Part shown: positions 45,051-53,926 of the stretch, piece by piece | How the letters are laid out: each line of letters opens with the position of its first letter | Position numbering within the stretch: position 1 is the first letter of the stretch | Origin: Gaiellasilicea sp963802765 | GTDB lineage: Bacteria > Actinomycetota > Thermoleophilia > Gaiellales > Gaiellaceae | Direction: 5' to 3' | Assembly: GCA_963802765.1 (NCBI GenBank) | Contig: CAWDJZ010000014.1 | Coordinates: forward strand, 62,001-126,000 | Length of the DNA: 64,000 nt | Notes under the pieces: model-generated | The model's input: the letters and a program-made list of their open reading frames with translations, nothing else | What the model was told of the DNA's origin: nothing | The model's database searches: none | Program-made: the position numbers and the translations under genes

Positions 45051-45077
45051 GAGCGGGGCCGCCTCGCGGCCCCGCTC
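45051..45077. terminator. Bidirectional terminator
   Basis: GAGCGGGGCCGC / GCGGCCCCGCTC, a perfect 12-bp stem with a 3-base loop, between the convergent CoA ligase and esterase genes. Confidence 0.82.
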
Positions 45078-45087
45078 GATCGAACCC

Positions 45088-46515
45088 TCAGTCCTCCGGG
45101 TCGTACGTGCCGAAGTCCTTGCCGTCCCATTCGCGGAGCGGCTTCAGCGGGTGGTAGTCGATGAAGCGCGAGGCGCCGAGGTTCAGATCTGACTCGGCGT
45201 CGATCTGCGCCGCGGCCTCTGCCATCGCGTCGGCGGAGGTCGAGCTCCACTTGCCCGTGTCCAGCCGCTCGATCAGCTTCACGAAACCGGCGAGCCGTTC
45301 GAGCACCGTCTGGTTGGCGTGCCCGGCGGATGCGATCCACGTCGACCGCAGCAGGCGCTCGTTTCCTGCGCTCGCAACCGTGCGCTCGTATGCCTCCTTG
45401 TAGGCCTCGGAGTCGACCGGGTCGCCGATGTTGTCGACGACGATCACGGGGCCGCGGATCTCGCCCGTGTACGCCATCTGCTCCTCGGCGACGGCGAGCG
45501 CCGCCGGGTCCGCCGTCACGCGCGGCGTGTCGGCGAGCGTCCCCAGGTCTGCCCGGAGGTCGAGGCCGGCGGCCTCGTAGAGATCTCGGACGAGCTGAGA
45601 GCGTCCGGAGCGGGCGAGCAGCTCGGTGTAGTTGACGCCGTTGTTCCAGAGCGGGTTGCCCCCTGCGGCACGCTCGATGCCCTGGCGCACCTGCGCCGGG
45701 TTCGCGAAGCCGAAGACCGTGCCCACGATCGGATTGAGCTCCCCGCCGATCTGCTGGATCCACGACGCCGCATCGGTTGCCGGCGCCGGCCCCATCGCCC
45801 AGAGCGGCATCTGCTCGAAGGCGGCCGCGAGCCCGAGGCGGGCACGCCCGGCCGGGGTCGTCATCGCCTGACGTACGAGCGTGTTGATCGCCGCGTTGTC
45901 GGCGAACGGGTTGGTGACGTTCGCGAGCGGGATCGGTGCGTTCGGATCAACGAGCGTCTTCAGCGCAAACAGCCCGTCGAGGTGTGAGTTGAAGGTCGCG
46001 ATCTCGCCCGCGCCGCCGCCGGCCGAGAGCAGTGCGCCGTCGAAGATCTGCGGGTACATCTCCATCGCGATGCGCGACACGAAGCCGCCGCGCGAGCCGC
46101 CCATCGTGATCGTGCGCGTCGGCGTGCCGAATCTCGCGGTGAATGCGTCCCGTACGGCCAGCAGGTTGTCGACTGCCTGCCGGAAGCGGTAGCCGACCGG
46201 CTCGCGGGTCGTGCCGCCGATCGCGTAGCCGTGCTCGGTCATCCAGCTCTGGAGGACGCTCGGGGTGGTCGGGTTCGCGTTCGCGAATCCGTCGAGGTCG
46301 AGGATGATCGTGCCGTTCCAGGGCGTCGGCTTGGCGACGCGCCACGGCGTCCCGTCGACGAGGGTGCCCGAGATCACCTCCGTCGTCGCGGCTGTGGCGG
46401 CGCCTGCGGTACGTGTCGTCGCGGCCACGACGACCGAAGCGACACCGACGGCGAGCATGAGCGCAATCCCGACGCCGAGCCGCATACGCGGCGCAGCCTC
46501 ACTGTGGTTGAACAT
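45088..46515 (-). CDS. Secreted alpha/beta-hydrolase (esterase-like)
   Basis: A 475-residue exported hydrolase with a signal or anchor segment at residues 12-32 (LGVGIALMLAVGVASVVVAA). The nucleophile elbow is ITMGGSRGGFVSRIAME (Ser141). A late Asp in VIVVDNIGDPVDSEAYKE and a His in ASAGHANQTVLE fit the rest of the triad. It probably cleaves an ester outside the cell. A perfect 21-bp operator lies 33 bases upstream of its ATG. It is the second of three secreted hydrolases in the island. Confidence 0.78.
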   Translation of the reverse strand: MFNHSEAAPRMRLGVGIALMLAVGVASVVVAATTRTAGAATAATTEVISGTLVDGTPWRVAKPTPWNGTIILDLDGFANANPTTPSVLQSWMTEHGYAIGGTTREPVGYRFRQAVDNLLAVRDAFTARFGTPTRTITMGGSRGGFVSRIAMEMYPQIFDGALLSAGGGAGEIATFNSHLDGLFALKTLVDPNAPIPLANVTNPFADNAAINTLVRQAMTTPAGRARLGLAAAFEQMPLWAMGPAPATDAASWIQQIGGELNPIVGTVFGFANPAQVRQGIERAAGGNPLWNNGVNYTELLARSGRSQLVRDLYEAAGLDLRADLGTLADTPRVTADPAALAVAEEQMAYTGEIRGPVIVVDNIGDPVDSEAYKEAYERTVASAGNERLLRSTWIASAGHANQTVLERLAGFVKLIERLDTGKWSSTSADAMAEAAAQIDAESDLNLGASRFIDYHPLKPLREWDGKDFGTYDPED

Positions 46516-46547
46516 GTTCCCCCTCTCTCCGGCGTGGGCCGGGGCAT

Positions 46548-46583
46548 AGTCTCAGGCAACCTGAGACTCGTCAAGTACCCTGA
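46548..46583. promoter_or_regulatory. Island operator, site 5 (esterase), with a tandem second site
   Basis: At 46548-46568, AGTCTCAGG and CCTGAGACT flank CAA: perfect 9-bp arms, the longest palindrome of the set. A weaker copy, TCAAG-TAC-CCTGA, lies at 46571-46583, with centres 19 bp apart. Confidence 0.8.
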
Positions 46584-46589
46584 TAGTGC

Positions 46590-47598
46590 TCAGGCGAAGC
46601 GCAGCGGCAGCTTGCTGACGCCGAAGCGCACCCACGTCGTGCGCACTGGCTCGCCGTCGAGCTCGATCCGGCTCGTGCGAGCGAGGAGCTCCTCGAGGGT
46701 CACCCGGAGCTCGAGCAGCGCGACGACGTCGCCGATGCAGCGGTGCAGGCCGTGGCCGAAGACGAGGTGCGGGTTCGGCTTGCGGTCGATGATGCACTCG
46801 TCGACGGTCTGGCCCCAGAAGTCGGCGTCGCGGTTGCCCGACTGCCAGACGAGGAAGAGCTGGTCGCCGCTCACGATCGTCCGACCGCGCAGTTCCGTGT
46901 CGCGGGAGGCCCAGCGCGGCATTGCCATCACCGGCGTCTCGAGGCGCATGAACTCGTCGACGGCCGACGGGATCAGCGACGGGTCGTCCCGAAGGCGGCG
47001 CTGGACATCGGGGTCGCGCGCCACCGCGAGGATGCAGATGCCGAGCGCACTCGTCGTCGAGTTGTGACCCGCCGTGAGCAGGAGGCGGAGCACCTGCACG
47101 ACGTCGTCCTCCGTGATGCCCTCCGCGCCCAGCAGGCCGCTGACCGGATCCTCGGCGGGGTCGAGCGGGTTCGCCTTCCGGTCGGCGACCACGTCCGCCG
47201 AGTAGTCGTACAGCCGTTGGCTCGCCTCCTGCACCTTCGCCGGTTGGTTTCCGCGTCCCTCCTCGTTCTCGAACAGCTCCTCCGACCATCGGCTCGAGCG
47301 CCGCCATGCGCGACCGGTGGAAGTACGGCTGCAAGAGGCGGCGGAACTGCGTGTGGACCGGCCGGTCGACCTCGAGGGGCGGTCGCGCCTTGCCCCATTG
47401 CGGCCCGCCGCCGTTGTTGAACGTCTCCGAGTCGCGTACCACGGCGACGAGGTCCTCGTACTTGGTCACCGCCCAGAATCCGCCCGCGCGGTCGGTCCAC
47501 GCGACGGGGCAGCGCTTGCGGAGGTCGGCCTGCGCCTTGAGCGGGTCGTCGAGCGCCGGCGGCGCGAGCGGGTCCCAGTCAGGCTGCTTCGCGGGCAC
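46590..47598 (-). CDS. Cytochrome P450 with an internal deletion
   Basis: A P450 whose N-terminus (CPVAWTDRAGGFWAVTKYED, RPVHTQFRRLLQPYF) and C-terminal half are well conserved. The I-helix is LLLTAGHNSTTSALG, the E-x-x-R is in VDEFMRLETPV, PRWASRD follows, and the heme loop is FGHGLHRCIGD. Between helix C (MAALEPMV) and the F-G region (EELFENEEGRGNQPAK) about 70 residues are missing, and the two parts are in different frames (+1 near 47283). The product would be about 335 residues instead of about 400. A real inactivating deletion or an assembly collapse are both possible. The GTG start overlaps the stop of the upstream P450 by one base (TAGTG). Confidence 0.75.
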
Positions 47599-48755
47599 TA
47601 ACAGGCCACCTGATACATCGAGAGCGGCAGCCGCGATGGTCCGTAGAGCGGCCACGGGACCATCTCCACCGGCCCGGCGACCTCGAAGCGCGCCGTACGC
47701 CCGAGCAACTCCTCCAGGACGATCACCAGCTCAGCACGTGCCACGTGAGCGCCTGGGCACTTGTGCGGGCCATGACCGAACGCGAGGTGCGGCGTCGGCC
47801 GCTCGAGCCGGAACTCGTCCGGCTCCTCGAAGACTGCCGGGTCGCGATTCGCAGCAGTGAGCACGAGCGCCACCTGTTCGCCGGCTGCAACGGGGCAGCC
47901 GCGGATCTCCGTGTCGCTGCGCGCGGTGCGCGCGAAGCCCTGGTTCGGCGTGTACAGGCGGAGCAGCTCCTCGACAGCCGGTGGGACGAGGTCGGGCCGG
48001 GCCCGCAGCCGCTTCTGCAGATCGGCATCGTCGGCGACGTGCTTCACGGCGCTCGCGATTGCCGCCGTCGGAGCGACGTGCGCGGCGATGAGCAGCTGAC
48101 GCACGCTGCCGGCCACGAACTCGTCGTCCTTGTCGAGGAGGAGCAGCGCGCTGACGATGTCGTCCGACGGATCGAGCGGCTCGCGGCGGCGCTCGCGCAC
48201 GAGCTGGCGGCAGGCCTCGTAGAGCAACTGGTTCTCGCGCTCCGCCGTCTCCGTGTCGAGCGTCTGCTGGGCACGCTCGAAGGCCTCGCTGTGCGCGTTC
48301 AGCTCGAGCGCGCGCTCTCGTGGCAACTGCACGAACTGCGCGAAGACGAGCGCCGTCAGCGGCGAGGACAGCTCGGAGACGACGTCCCCGCTGCCGCGGG
48401 CGACCATCGGCTCCAGCAGCTCGCCGGTGATGGCGCGGATCGTGGGCTGGAGTGTCCGCACACGGTCCTCTGCGAGCGCGGCGTTCAGCGGCCTGCGGTA
48501 GCGCGGGTGCTCCGGCGGATCGAAGTGCAGCGGAGCGCGGCGGCCGGAGACGGGGTTGCTCGGGACGACGATGCCGAGCTCGCTCGTGAACGTGCCGTAG
48601 TTCGCGCTCACGCTCTTCACGTCGTCGTAGCGGGTGAGCGCCCAGAAGTTCCACCGAGCTCCGCGCGCGACCGGCCGCTCGCGGCGCAGCCTCGCCCAGG
48701 TCGGGTGCGGGTTCTCGACGAAGGCGGGGTCGAACGGGTCGAAGTCAGGCCGCAA
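47598..48755 (-). CDS. Cytochrome P450
   Basis: A 385-residue soluble P450. WARLRRERPVARGARWNFWA is at the N-terminus; helix C has HFDPPEHPRYRRPLNAAL; the E-x-x-R is in VEELLRLYTPNQ; the heme loop is FGHGPHKCPGAHVAR, with the axial Cys. The I-helix reads LLIAAHVAPTAAIAS, keeping a Thr but not the common A-G-x-x-T. It needs ferredoxin partners, none of which are encoded here. A TTG start at 48755 overlaps the previous P450 gene by 11 bases. Confidence 0.85.
   Translation of the reverse strand: MRPDFDPFDPAFVENPHPTWARLRRERPVARGARWNFWALTRYDDVKSVSANYGTFTSELGIVVPSNPVSGRRAPLHFDPPEHPRYRRPLNAALAEDRVRTLQPTIRAITGELLEPMVARGSGDVVSELSSPLTALVFAQFVQLPRERALELNAHSEAFERAQQTLDTETAERENQLLYEACRQLVRERRREPLDPSDDIVSALLLLDKDDEFVAGSVRQLLIAAHVAPTAAIASAVKHVADDADLQKRLRARPDLVPPAVEELLRLYTPNQGFARTARSDTEIRGCPVAAGEQVALVLTAANRDPAVFEEPDEFRLERPTPHLAFGHGPHKCPGAHVARAELVIVLEELLGRTARFEVAGPVEMVPWPLYGPSRLPLSMYQVAC
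47600..47614. promoter_or_regulatory. Island operator, site 6 (third P450)
   Basis: AACAGG-CCA-CCTGAT; one mismatch in the left arm. It lies wholly inside the last codons of the upstream P450 gene and ends one base before the next gene's GTG. Confidence 0.55.
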
Positions 48756-49899
48756 GGCGAACCGGGACGGAGAGCGTTCCCCACTCGGGCCAGCGCGTCA
48801 TCTTCGGCTCGCCGGTGACCTCGATCTCCGAGGTGCGGCCGAGCAGCTCCTCGAGCGTGATGCGCAGCATGAGCAGCCCGAGCGGCGCGCCGGCGCACCG
48901 GTGTGGGCCGATCCCGAAGGCGACGTGCCGGCGGATGTTGGGACGGTTGAGGACGAAGCGGTCGGGCTCGGGGAAGACGTCCTCGTCCCGGTTTGCCGAC
49001 GCGAAGACGACCGCGACCGGCTCGTCCTTCCTGATCAGCCGCCCGCCGACGACGACGTCGCGCGTCGGCGTGCGCGCGAAGCCACGGTAGGGCGTCAGCA
49101 GCCGAAGGTACTCGTCGACTGCTGCCGGGATGAGCGACGGGTCGGCGCGAAGCTCGTCCTGCACGTCGTCGTGCTCGGCGAGGTGAGCCACCATCGCGCC
49201 GATGAAGACACTCGGCGCGATCATGCCGACGACGATGAACTGCCGGATCGTGCCGAGCAGCATGTCTTCGGGGAGCCCGGTCGCAAGCAAGCCCGCCGTC
49301 GGGTCGTCGGCCGGGTCGCGGGGCTCCTCCCTGCGCATCGCGATGATCTCGCGGGCGATGTCGTAGAGCTGGAGGCTCGTGCGCTTGACCTCCTCGTCGA
49401 CGAAGTCCTGTACGGCGACGTTGAACTCGCGCGACGCGTCGCGGATGCGCAGTCCCAGCTCCGGCGGGAGGTTGAAGAACTCGGCGAAGACGTAGCCGGG
49501 GAGGCGGTAGGTGTACGCCTCGCAGATGTCGACCTCGCCTGCACCGACGAGCGGTTGCAGCAGGCCGCCGACGACGGCGCGTAGCTTGGGCTCGATCCGC
49601 TTCATCTTCTCGGCGGTGAAGTACGGATTGAGCGCCGCGCGGTACGGCGTGTGCTCCGGCGGGTCGAGGTGGAGCGGCGGCCTTCGCCCCGTGAACGCAA
49701 GCTTCGGAACGACGTTCTGGACCGTCGTCGTGAACGTCGCGGGGTCGACCACCGCGGCAACGACGTCGTCGTAGCGCGTGAGCGCCCAGAAGCCGTTGTA
49801 GGCGTCGCTGTGCGCGACCGGGCACGTCCGCCGAAGCTCCGCGAACTCCTCGTGGAAGCTCGTGAACGTCTCGGGTGCGAGCGGGTCGAAGTCGTTCAT
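48745..49899 (-). CDS. Cytochrome P450
   Basis: A 384-residue P450. HLDPPEHTPYRAALNPYFTA is the helix C region, VDEYLRLLTPYRGFART the E-x-x-R region and FGIGPHRCAGAPLG the heme loop. The I-helix is FIVVGMIAPSVFIGAM, with Ser where the oxygen-activating Thr usually is. The ATG overlaps the stop of the ABC ATPase gene by four bases, so it is translationally coupled to the transporter. Confidence 0.85.
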   Translation of the reverse strand: MNDFDPLAPETFTSFHEEFAELRRTCPVAHSDAYNGFWALTRYDDVVAAVVDPATFTTTVQNVVPKLAFTGRRPPLHLDPPEHTPYRAALNPYFTAEKMKRIEPKLRAVVGGLLQPLVGAGEVDICEAYTYRLPGYVFAEFFNLPPELGLRIRDASREFNVAVQDFVDEEVKRTSLQLYDIAREIIAMRREEPRDPADDPTAGLLATGLPEDMLLGTIRQFIVVGMIAPSVFIGAMVAHLAEHDDVQDELRADPSLIPAAVDEYLRLLTPYRGFARTPTRDVVVGGRLIRKDEPVAVVFASANRDEDVFPEPDRFVLNRPNIRRHVAFGIGPHRCAGAPLGLLMLRITLEELLGRTSEIEVTGEPKMTRWPEWGTLSVPVRLAA

Positions 49900-51014
49900 G
49901 CCTCGAGCACCCGGACGTGCTGCGGTTCGATCGACACCCAGATGTCGGTGCCGGTGTCGAGCAGGCGCGTGTCGACGCTCCACACGCGGAGCGTGGTGTC
50001 GGCGACGCGCACGACATGCTCGACGTTCGCGCCGAGGAAGGCAGCGGCGCGCACCTCGCCGCGCCAGCGGTTCGCGGGCTCCGGCTCGTCCCGGGTGAGT
50101 CGCGTGCGCTCGGGGCGGCACAGCGCGATGACCTGGTCGCCGGCGGAAACGCCTTCGGACGGGACGCCGCGGATGGGGCCGATCGCCGTCTCCACCTCGG
50201 CGACGCCCCCGCCGATCGACGTCACCGTCCCGATGAGCTCGTTCGACGTGCCGATGAAGTTCGCGACGTATCGCGTCGCCGGCTCGGTGTAGATGGTGTG
50301 AGGGCTGTCGAGCTGCACGATGTCGCCCGTTCCCATGACGGCGATCCGATGCGCGAGCTCCATGGCTTCGGCCTGGTCGTGCGTCACGTACAGAGCGGCG
50401 AAGCCGAGCTCGCGCTGCATGGACAGCAGCTCGAAGCGCAGCTGCTCCCGGACCTTGGCGTCGACGTTGGAGAGCGGCTCGTCGAAGAGGACGAGGTCGC
50501 CACCGGCGACGAGCGCGCGCGCGAGCGCGACCCGCTGCTGCTGCCCGCCGCTCATCTGGCCGGGGTACTGCCGCTGGAGCTCGGGGATTCCCACGAGGTC
50601 GAAGACGCGCCCGACTCGCTCCGCGATCTCCTTCCTCTTGATCCGCCGGCCCTGGAGCGGATACGCGACGTTCTGGAAGGCGGTCATGTGCGGCCAGAGG
50701 GCGTAGGACTGGAAGATCATCGCGAGCCGCCGCCGTTCGGGCGGAAGGTCGACGCCGCGCGAGGACGAGAAGACGGTCTCGCCGCGGATCTCGATCTCAC
50801 CGGCGTCCGGCTGCTCGAGGCCGGCGATGGAGCGCAGCAGCGTCGTCTTCCCGCAGCCGCTCGGGCCGAGCAGCACGACGAACTCGCCGGGGCCCACGTC
50901 GAGGGAGACCTCGTCGATCGCCCGCGTCCGCGAGCCGTCCTCGCGTCGGAAGGTCTTCTCGAGCGCCCGCACCGAAACGATCGGCGCGACCGATGAGGCG
51001 GTCGCTCCGGTCAC
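49896..51014 (-). CDS. Iron(III)-type ABC transporter ATPase (FbpC/AfuC-like)
   Basis: A 372-residue ATPase: Walker A GPSGCGKTT, signature MSGGQQQRVALARA, Walker B LVLFDEPLSNVDAK, switch YVTHDQAEAME, and a C-terminal TOBE domain (VIALCRPERTRL). Sequence type is of the Fe3+/polyamine/thiamine group. The GTG start overlaps the permease stop (GTGA); its own stop overlaps the P450 ATG. Confidence 0.85.
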   Translation of the reverse strand: MTGATASSVAPIVSVRALEKTFRREDGSRTRAIDEVSLDVGPGEFVVLLGPSGCGKTTLLRSIAGLEQPDAGEIEIRGETVFSSSRGVDLPPERRRLAMIFQSYALWPHMTAFQNVAYPLQGRRIKRKEIAERVGRVFDLVGIPELQRQYPGQMSGGQQQRVALARALVAGGDLVLFDEPLSNVDAKVREQLRFELLSMQRELGFAALYVTHDQAEAMELAHRIAVMGTGDIVQLDSPHTIYTEPATRYVANFIGTSNELIGTVTSIGGGVAEVETAIGPIRGVPSEGVSAGDQVIALCRPERTRLTRDEPEPANRWRGEVRAAAFLGANVEHVVRVADTTLRVWSVDTRLLDTGTDIWVSIEPQHVRVLEA

Positions 51015-52780
51015 GCCGTCGGGGCCGCTCCACGGCGCGAGGAGAGGACCGCCCCGCGGCCGGTGCGCCTCGTGAGGGTGAGCACGGTCACGACGACTCC
51101 GCCCGAGATCAGCACGAGCAAGACGCACAACGCCGCCATCTCGGAGAAGAGCCCGTCGTTGTACACCTGGAGGATCTTCCACCCGACGACCGGGTTGCCC
51201 GGGCCGGCGAGGATCGACGACGCGGTGAGGTCGCCCACGCACCGGACGAAGAGGAGCGCCCACCCGGCGGCGAGCCCCGACGCCATCAGCGGCAGGTAGA
51301 TGCGCCTGAAGGTCCGCGCTTCTCCGGCGCCGGCGACGCGTGACGCCTCGGGGAGCTCGCGCCCGACCTGACCGACGGCGCTGTCCGCTGCGACCGCGGT
51401 CTGAGGGAAGTACAACGCGAGGTAGGCCAGCATCAGGATCAGCATCGTCCCCGCCAGGTTGAACGGCTCGCCGCCGAGCGCGAGCACGAAGCCGACGGCG
51501 AGGACGATGTGCGAGAGGGTCGCGGGGAACTTGATCGCACCGTCGACGATCCGGCCCAGGCGCGGGGTCGTTCGGACGACGAAGAGTGAGACGATGGCGG
51601 CGGCGATGACGCCTACCGTCGCCACGATGAGACCCAGCTCGAGGCTGTCGATCAGCGCCTTGCGCGCAACCGGCTCGTTGAAGACACCGTCGCGATACGC
51701 CGTCAAGCTCAAGTCTCCCCACGGGATCTCCGGCGTCCAGAAGCCCTCGAGCGACACGATCACGAGCGCGAGGAGCGGAAGCAGGGTCGTGACGGCCATG
51801 TAGAGGAGTACGAGGCCGCGCACCGGCCACCGCCAGCCGCCCAGTCTGATCGGCGTCGCACGCTGTCCCTTGCCGGCGATCGTCCCGAAACGGCCGCGGC
51901 GCAACACCATGACCTGCGCCCACCAGGCTGCGGCGACGAAGGCGATCATGATCGCGCTGAGCCCGATGGCGACCCCCTCGTCGGGCGGGAAGTTGGCGAG
52001 CACGCGGACGATCTGCTCCGAGAGGACGTGGATGTTCGCGCCGGTACCGATCACGAGCGGGATCGAGACGAGCCCGAACCCGCTCCACGCCATCAGCAGC
52101 ACGGCGCCGGCGATGCTCGGCATGACGGCTGGAAGGGTCACACGCCGTAGCGTCCGGAGCAGGCCCGCGCCGCTGACGCGCGACGCCTCCTCGAGCGCCG
52201 GGTCGAGGTTCCGGAGGCCGGCCGTGATCAGCAGGAACGCGTACGGCACCTGGTAGACGGTGTAGACGAGCAGGAGGCCGCCGAACGAGTAGATGTTCAG
52301 CGGGCCCTCGAACCGCTCGATCCCGAACCAGGCGAGGATGTCGCGCAGCCAGTAGTTGATGAAGCCGGCGCCGGGCGACAGCAGCAGCACCCAGGCTGTG
52401 GCACCGGCGATCGGCGGGATCAGGAACGGCACGAGTGGGAGCGACTCGCTCAGCAGCCCCATGCGCGCATCCGTCCGCTCGTTCACCCACGCGAGCACAC
52501 CGCCGACGACGAGAGCGATCGCCGAGCTGCCGACGACCACGATGAGCGTGTTCTTGACGAGCGTCCCCAGGCCGGGCAATTCGAGCGTGCGGCGCAGTCC
52601 GGACAGGTCGAGCTCGCCGTCCGTGAAGAAGATCCGCACGAGCACGGTCGCGAGCGGGTAGATCGCGAGCGCCGCGATCGCGAGCGCGACGAGCCCGCTG
52701 ACGACGTTGAACGGTGTGAGGCGGCGGCGCATCATGCGCCGCCGCCGTCGAATTCCTGCTACCTGGCCGGTAGCACTCAC
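51011..52780 (-). CDS. Iron(III)-type ABC transporter permease, two fused permease domains (FbpB/AfuB-like)
   Basis: A 589-residue permease with about twelve helices in two homologous halves, each with an EAA-like loop: EASRVSGAGLLRTLRRVTLP in the first and EASRVAGAGEARTFRRIYLP in the second. One-chain double permeases are usual for FbpB-type systems. It starts three bases after the binding-protein stop. Confidence 0.85.
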   Translation of the reverse strand: MSATGQVAGIRRRRRMMRRRLTPFNVVSGLVALAIAALAIYPLATVLVRIFFTDGELDLSGLRRTLELPGLGTLVKNTLIVVVGSSAIALVVGGVLAWVNERTDARMGLLSESLPLVPFLIPPIAGATAWVLLLSPGAGFINYWLRDILAWFGIERFEGPLNIYSFGGLLLVYTVYQVPYAFLLITAGLRNLDPALEEASRVSGAGLLRTLRRVTLPAVMPSIAGAVLLMAWSGFGLVSIPLVIGTGANIHVLSEQIVRVLANFPPDEGVAIGLSAIMIAFVAAAWWAQVMVLRRGRFGTIAGKGQRATPIRLGGWRWPVRGLVLLYMAVTTLLPLLALVIVSLEGFWTPEIPWGDLSLTAYRDGVFNEPVARKALIDSLELGLIVATVGVIAAAIVSLFVVRTTPRLGRIVDGAIKFPATLSHIVLAVGFVLALGGEPFNLAGTMLILMLAYLALYFPQTAVAADSAVGQVGRELPEASRVAGAGEARTFRRIYLPLMASGLAAGWALLFVRCVGDLTASSILAGPGNPVVGWKILQVYNDGLFSEMAALCVLLVLISGGVVVTVLTLTRRTGRGAVLSSRRGAAPTA

Positions 52781-52783
52781 CGG

Positions 52784-53860
52784 CTACCGAACGCCGAACG
52801 CCCGGTAGATCGCTTCCGCCTGCCGCTGCGACACGTTCGAATCGACCCGAACGTAGCCCTCCGGCACCGTCTTGGAGTCCCACGGCGAGACGGATCCGGG
52901 ATCCGCGTTGAGCGCCGCCTGCCCGCCCGGCGTCAACAGCCAGTACGCGAAGAGGCGCGCGGCGTTCGGATGCTCCGCGTTCTTCGTGATCCCGATCACC
53001 GCCTCCGGCCCGGTCGTCACGCCCGGGGTGACCATCGCAATCGGCGCGCCGCGGTCCTGGAGCGGAGCCAGGATCGACGGGACGCCCGGGACGGCGATCG
53101 CCGCTTCACCGGATGCGAGCGCCTGCGTCAGTGGCGCCACTCCCGCATACAAGCGCGTCGCTTGCGCCCGGAGCCGCTCCAGGTACCCGTTCCCGCCGTT
53201 CCTCCGCGAGACGGCCCACCACAGGTCGACGAACGCCGGCGAGCTCGTCGGATCGGTGAGGATGATCTTGCCGCGCCACTTCGGGTCGAGCAGGTCCTGC
53301 CAGTTCTTCGGCGCCTCGGCCGTGGAGACCGCGTTCTTGTTGTACATGATCCCCGACGGCTGAAGCTGAACGACGGCGCTCCGGCTGTTCGTGAGGAACT
53401 TGGGCGGGTAGAGCGGCGGAACCTTGCGCATGGGCCAGCCCGGGATCCCTGCCGCGCCCGGGCCGATGATCCATCCTCTCTGAACCGAGTCGCCGAACCA
53501 CGGTGAGTTCGAGACCAGAATCAGGTCCGCGCGCGGGTTGCCGGCGGAGGCCTCGGCGCCGAAGCGGTCCTGAAGCGCCGCGGTGCCGAAACGTGTCCAG
53601 GTCGCACGAACTCCCCAGCGCTTCGTGAACGCGTCTACCACCCGCCGTACCGATGCATCCGGCGGAACGGTGTAGAAATTCAGTGTCCCTTCCGCTTGCG
53701 CTCTCTTCACGAGCGCCGTCAGCGCCGGACCCGGGCGCAGGAGCGTGGGCTGCCTCGTCGCGGTGTCCTGCGCGACCTCCGCGGCCGCACCGACGGCGAG
53801 TACGAGCGCCGCAATCCCGAACCCGCAGAGCACCATCGCCCTCTGACGGAAAGCCTTCAT
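52784..53860 (-). CDS. Iron(III)-type ABC transporter substrate-binding protein (AfuA-like)
   Basis: A 358-residue exported binding protein with a signal peptide (VLCGFGIAALVLAVGAAAEV). TLNFYTVPPDASVRRVVDAF, QPSGIMYNKNAVSTAEAPKN and YWLLTPGGQAALNADPGSVS are hallmarks of the Fbp/AfuA group. The tyrosine pair that binds Fe3+ in FbpA is not obvious, so the ligand might be something other than free iron. It heads the transporter-P450 operon, with operator site 7 upstream. Confidence 0.8.
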   Translation of the reverse strand: MKAFRQRAMVLCGFGIAALVLAVGAAAEVAQDTATRQPTLLRPGPALTALVKRAQAEGTLNFYTVPPDASVRRVVDAFTKRWGVRATWTRFGTAALQDRFGAEASAGNPRADLILVSNSPWFGDSVQRGWIIGPGAAGIPGWPMRKVPPLYPPKFLTNSRSAVVQLQPSGIMYNKNAVSTAEAPKNWQDLLDPKWRGKIILTDPTSSPAFVDLWWAVSRRNGGNGYLERLRAQATRLYAGVAPLTQALASGEAAIAVPGVPSILAPLQDRGAPIAMVTPGVTTGPEAVIGITKNAEHPNAARLFAYWLLTPGGQAALNADPGSVSPWDSKTVPEGYVRVDSNVSQRQAEAIYRAFGVR

Positions 53861-53888
53861 CGATCCTCCTAGGTCGGTCGAACTACGT

Positions 53889-53905
53889 TATCAGGGAACC
53901 TGATA
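53889..53905. promoter_or_regulatory. Island operator, site 7 (ABC transporter-P450 operon)
   Basis: TATCAGG-GAA-CCTGATA, perfect 7-bp arms, 29 bases upstream of the binding-protein ATG. Confidence 0.8.
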
Positions 53906-53926
53906 CTCAGCAACAAGCCGCACGCA

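Noticed and set aside
52758..52774. Palindrome GCTACC-TGGCC-GGTAGC near the start of the ABC permease
   Set aside because: It lacks the TCAGG/CCTGA core and 3-base spacing of the island operators and lies inside the coding start. It was not added to the regulon.
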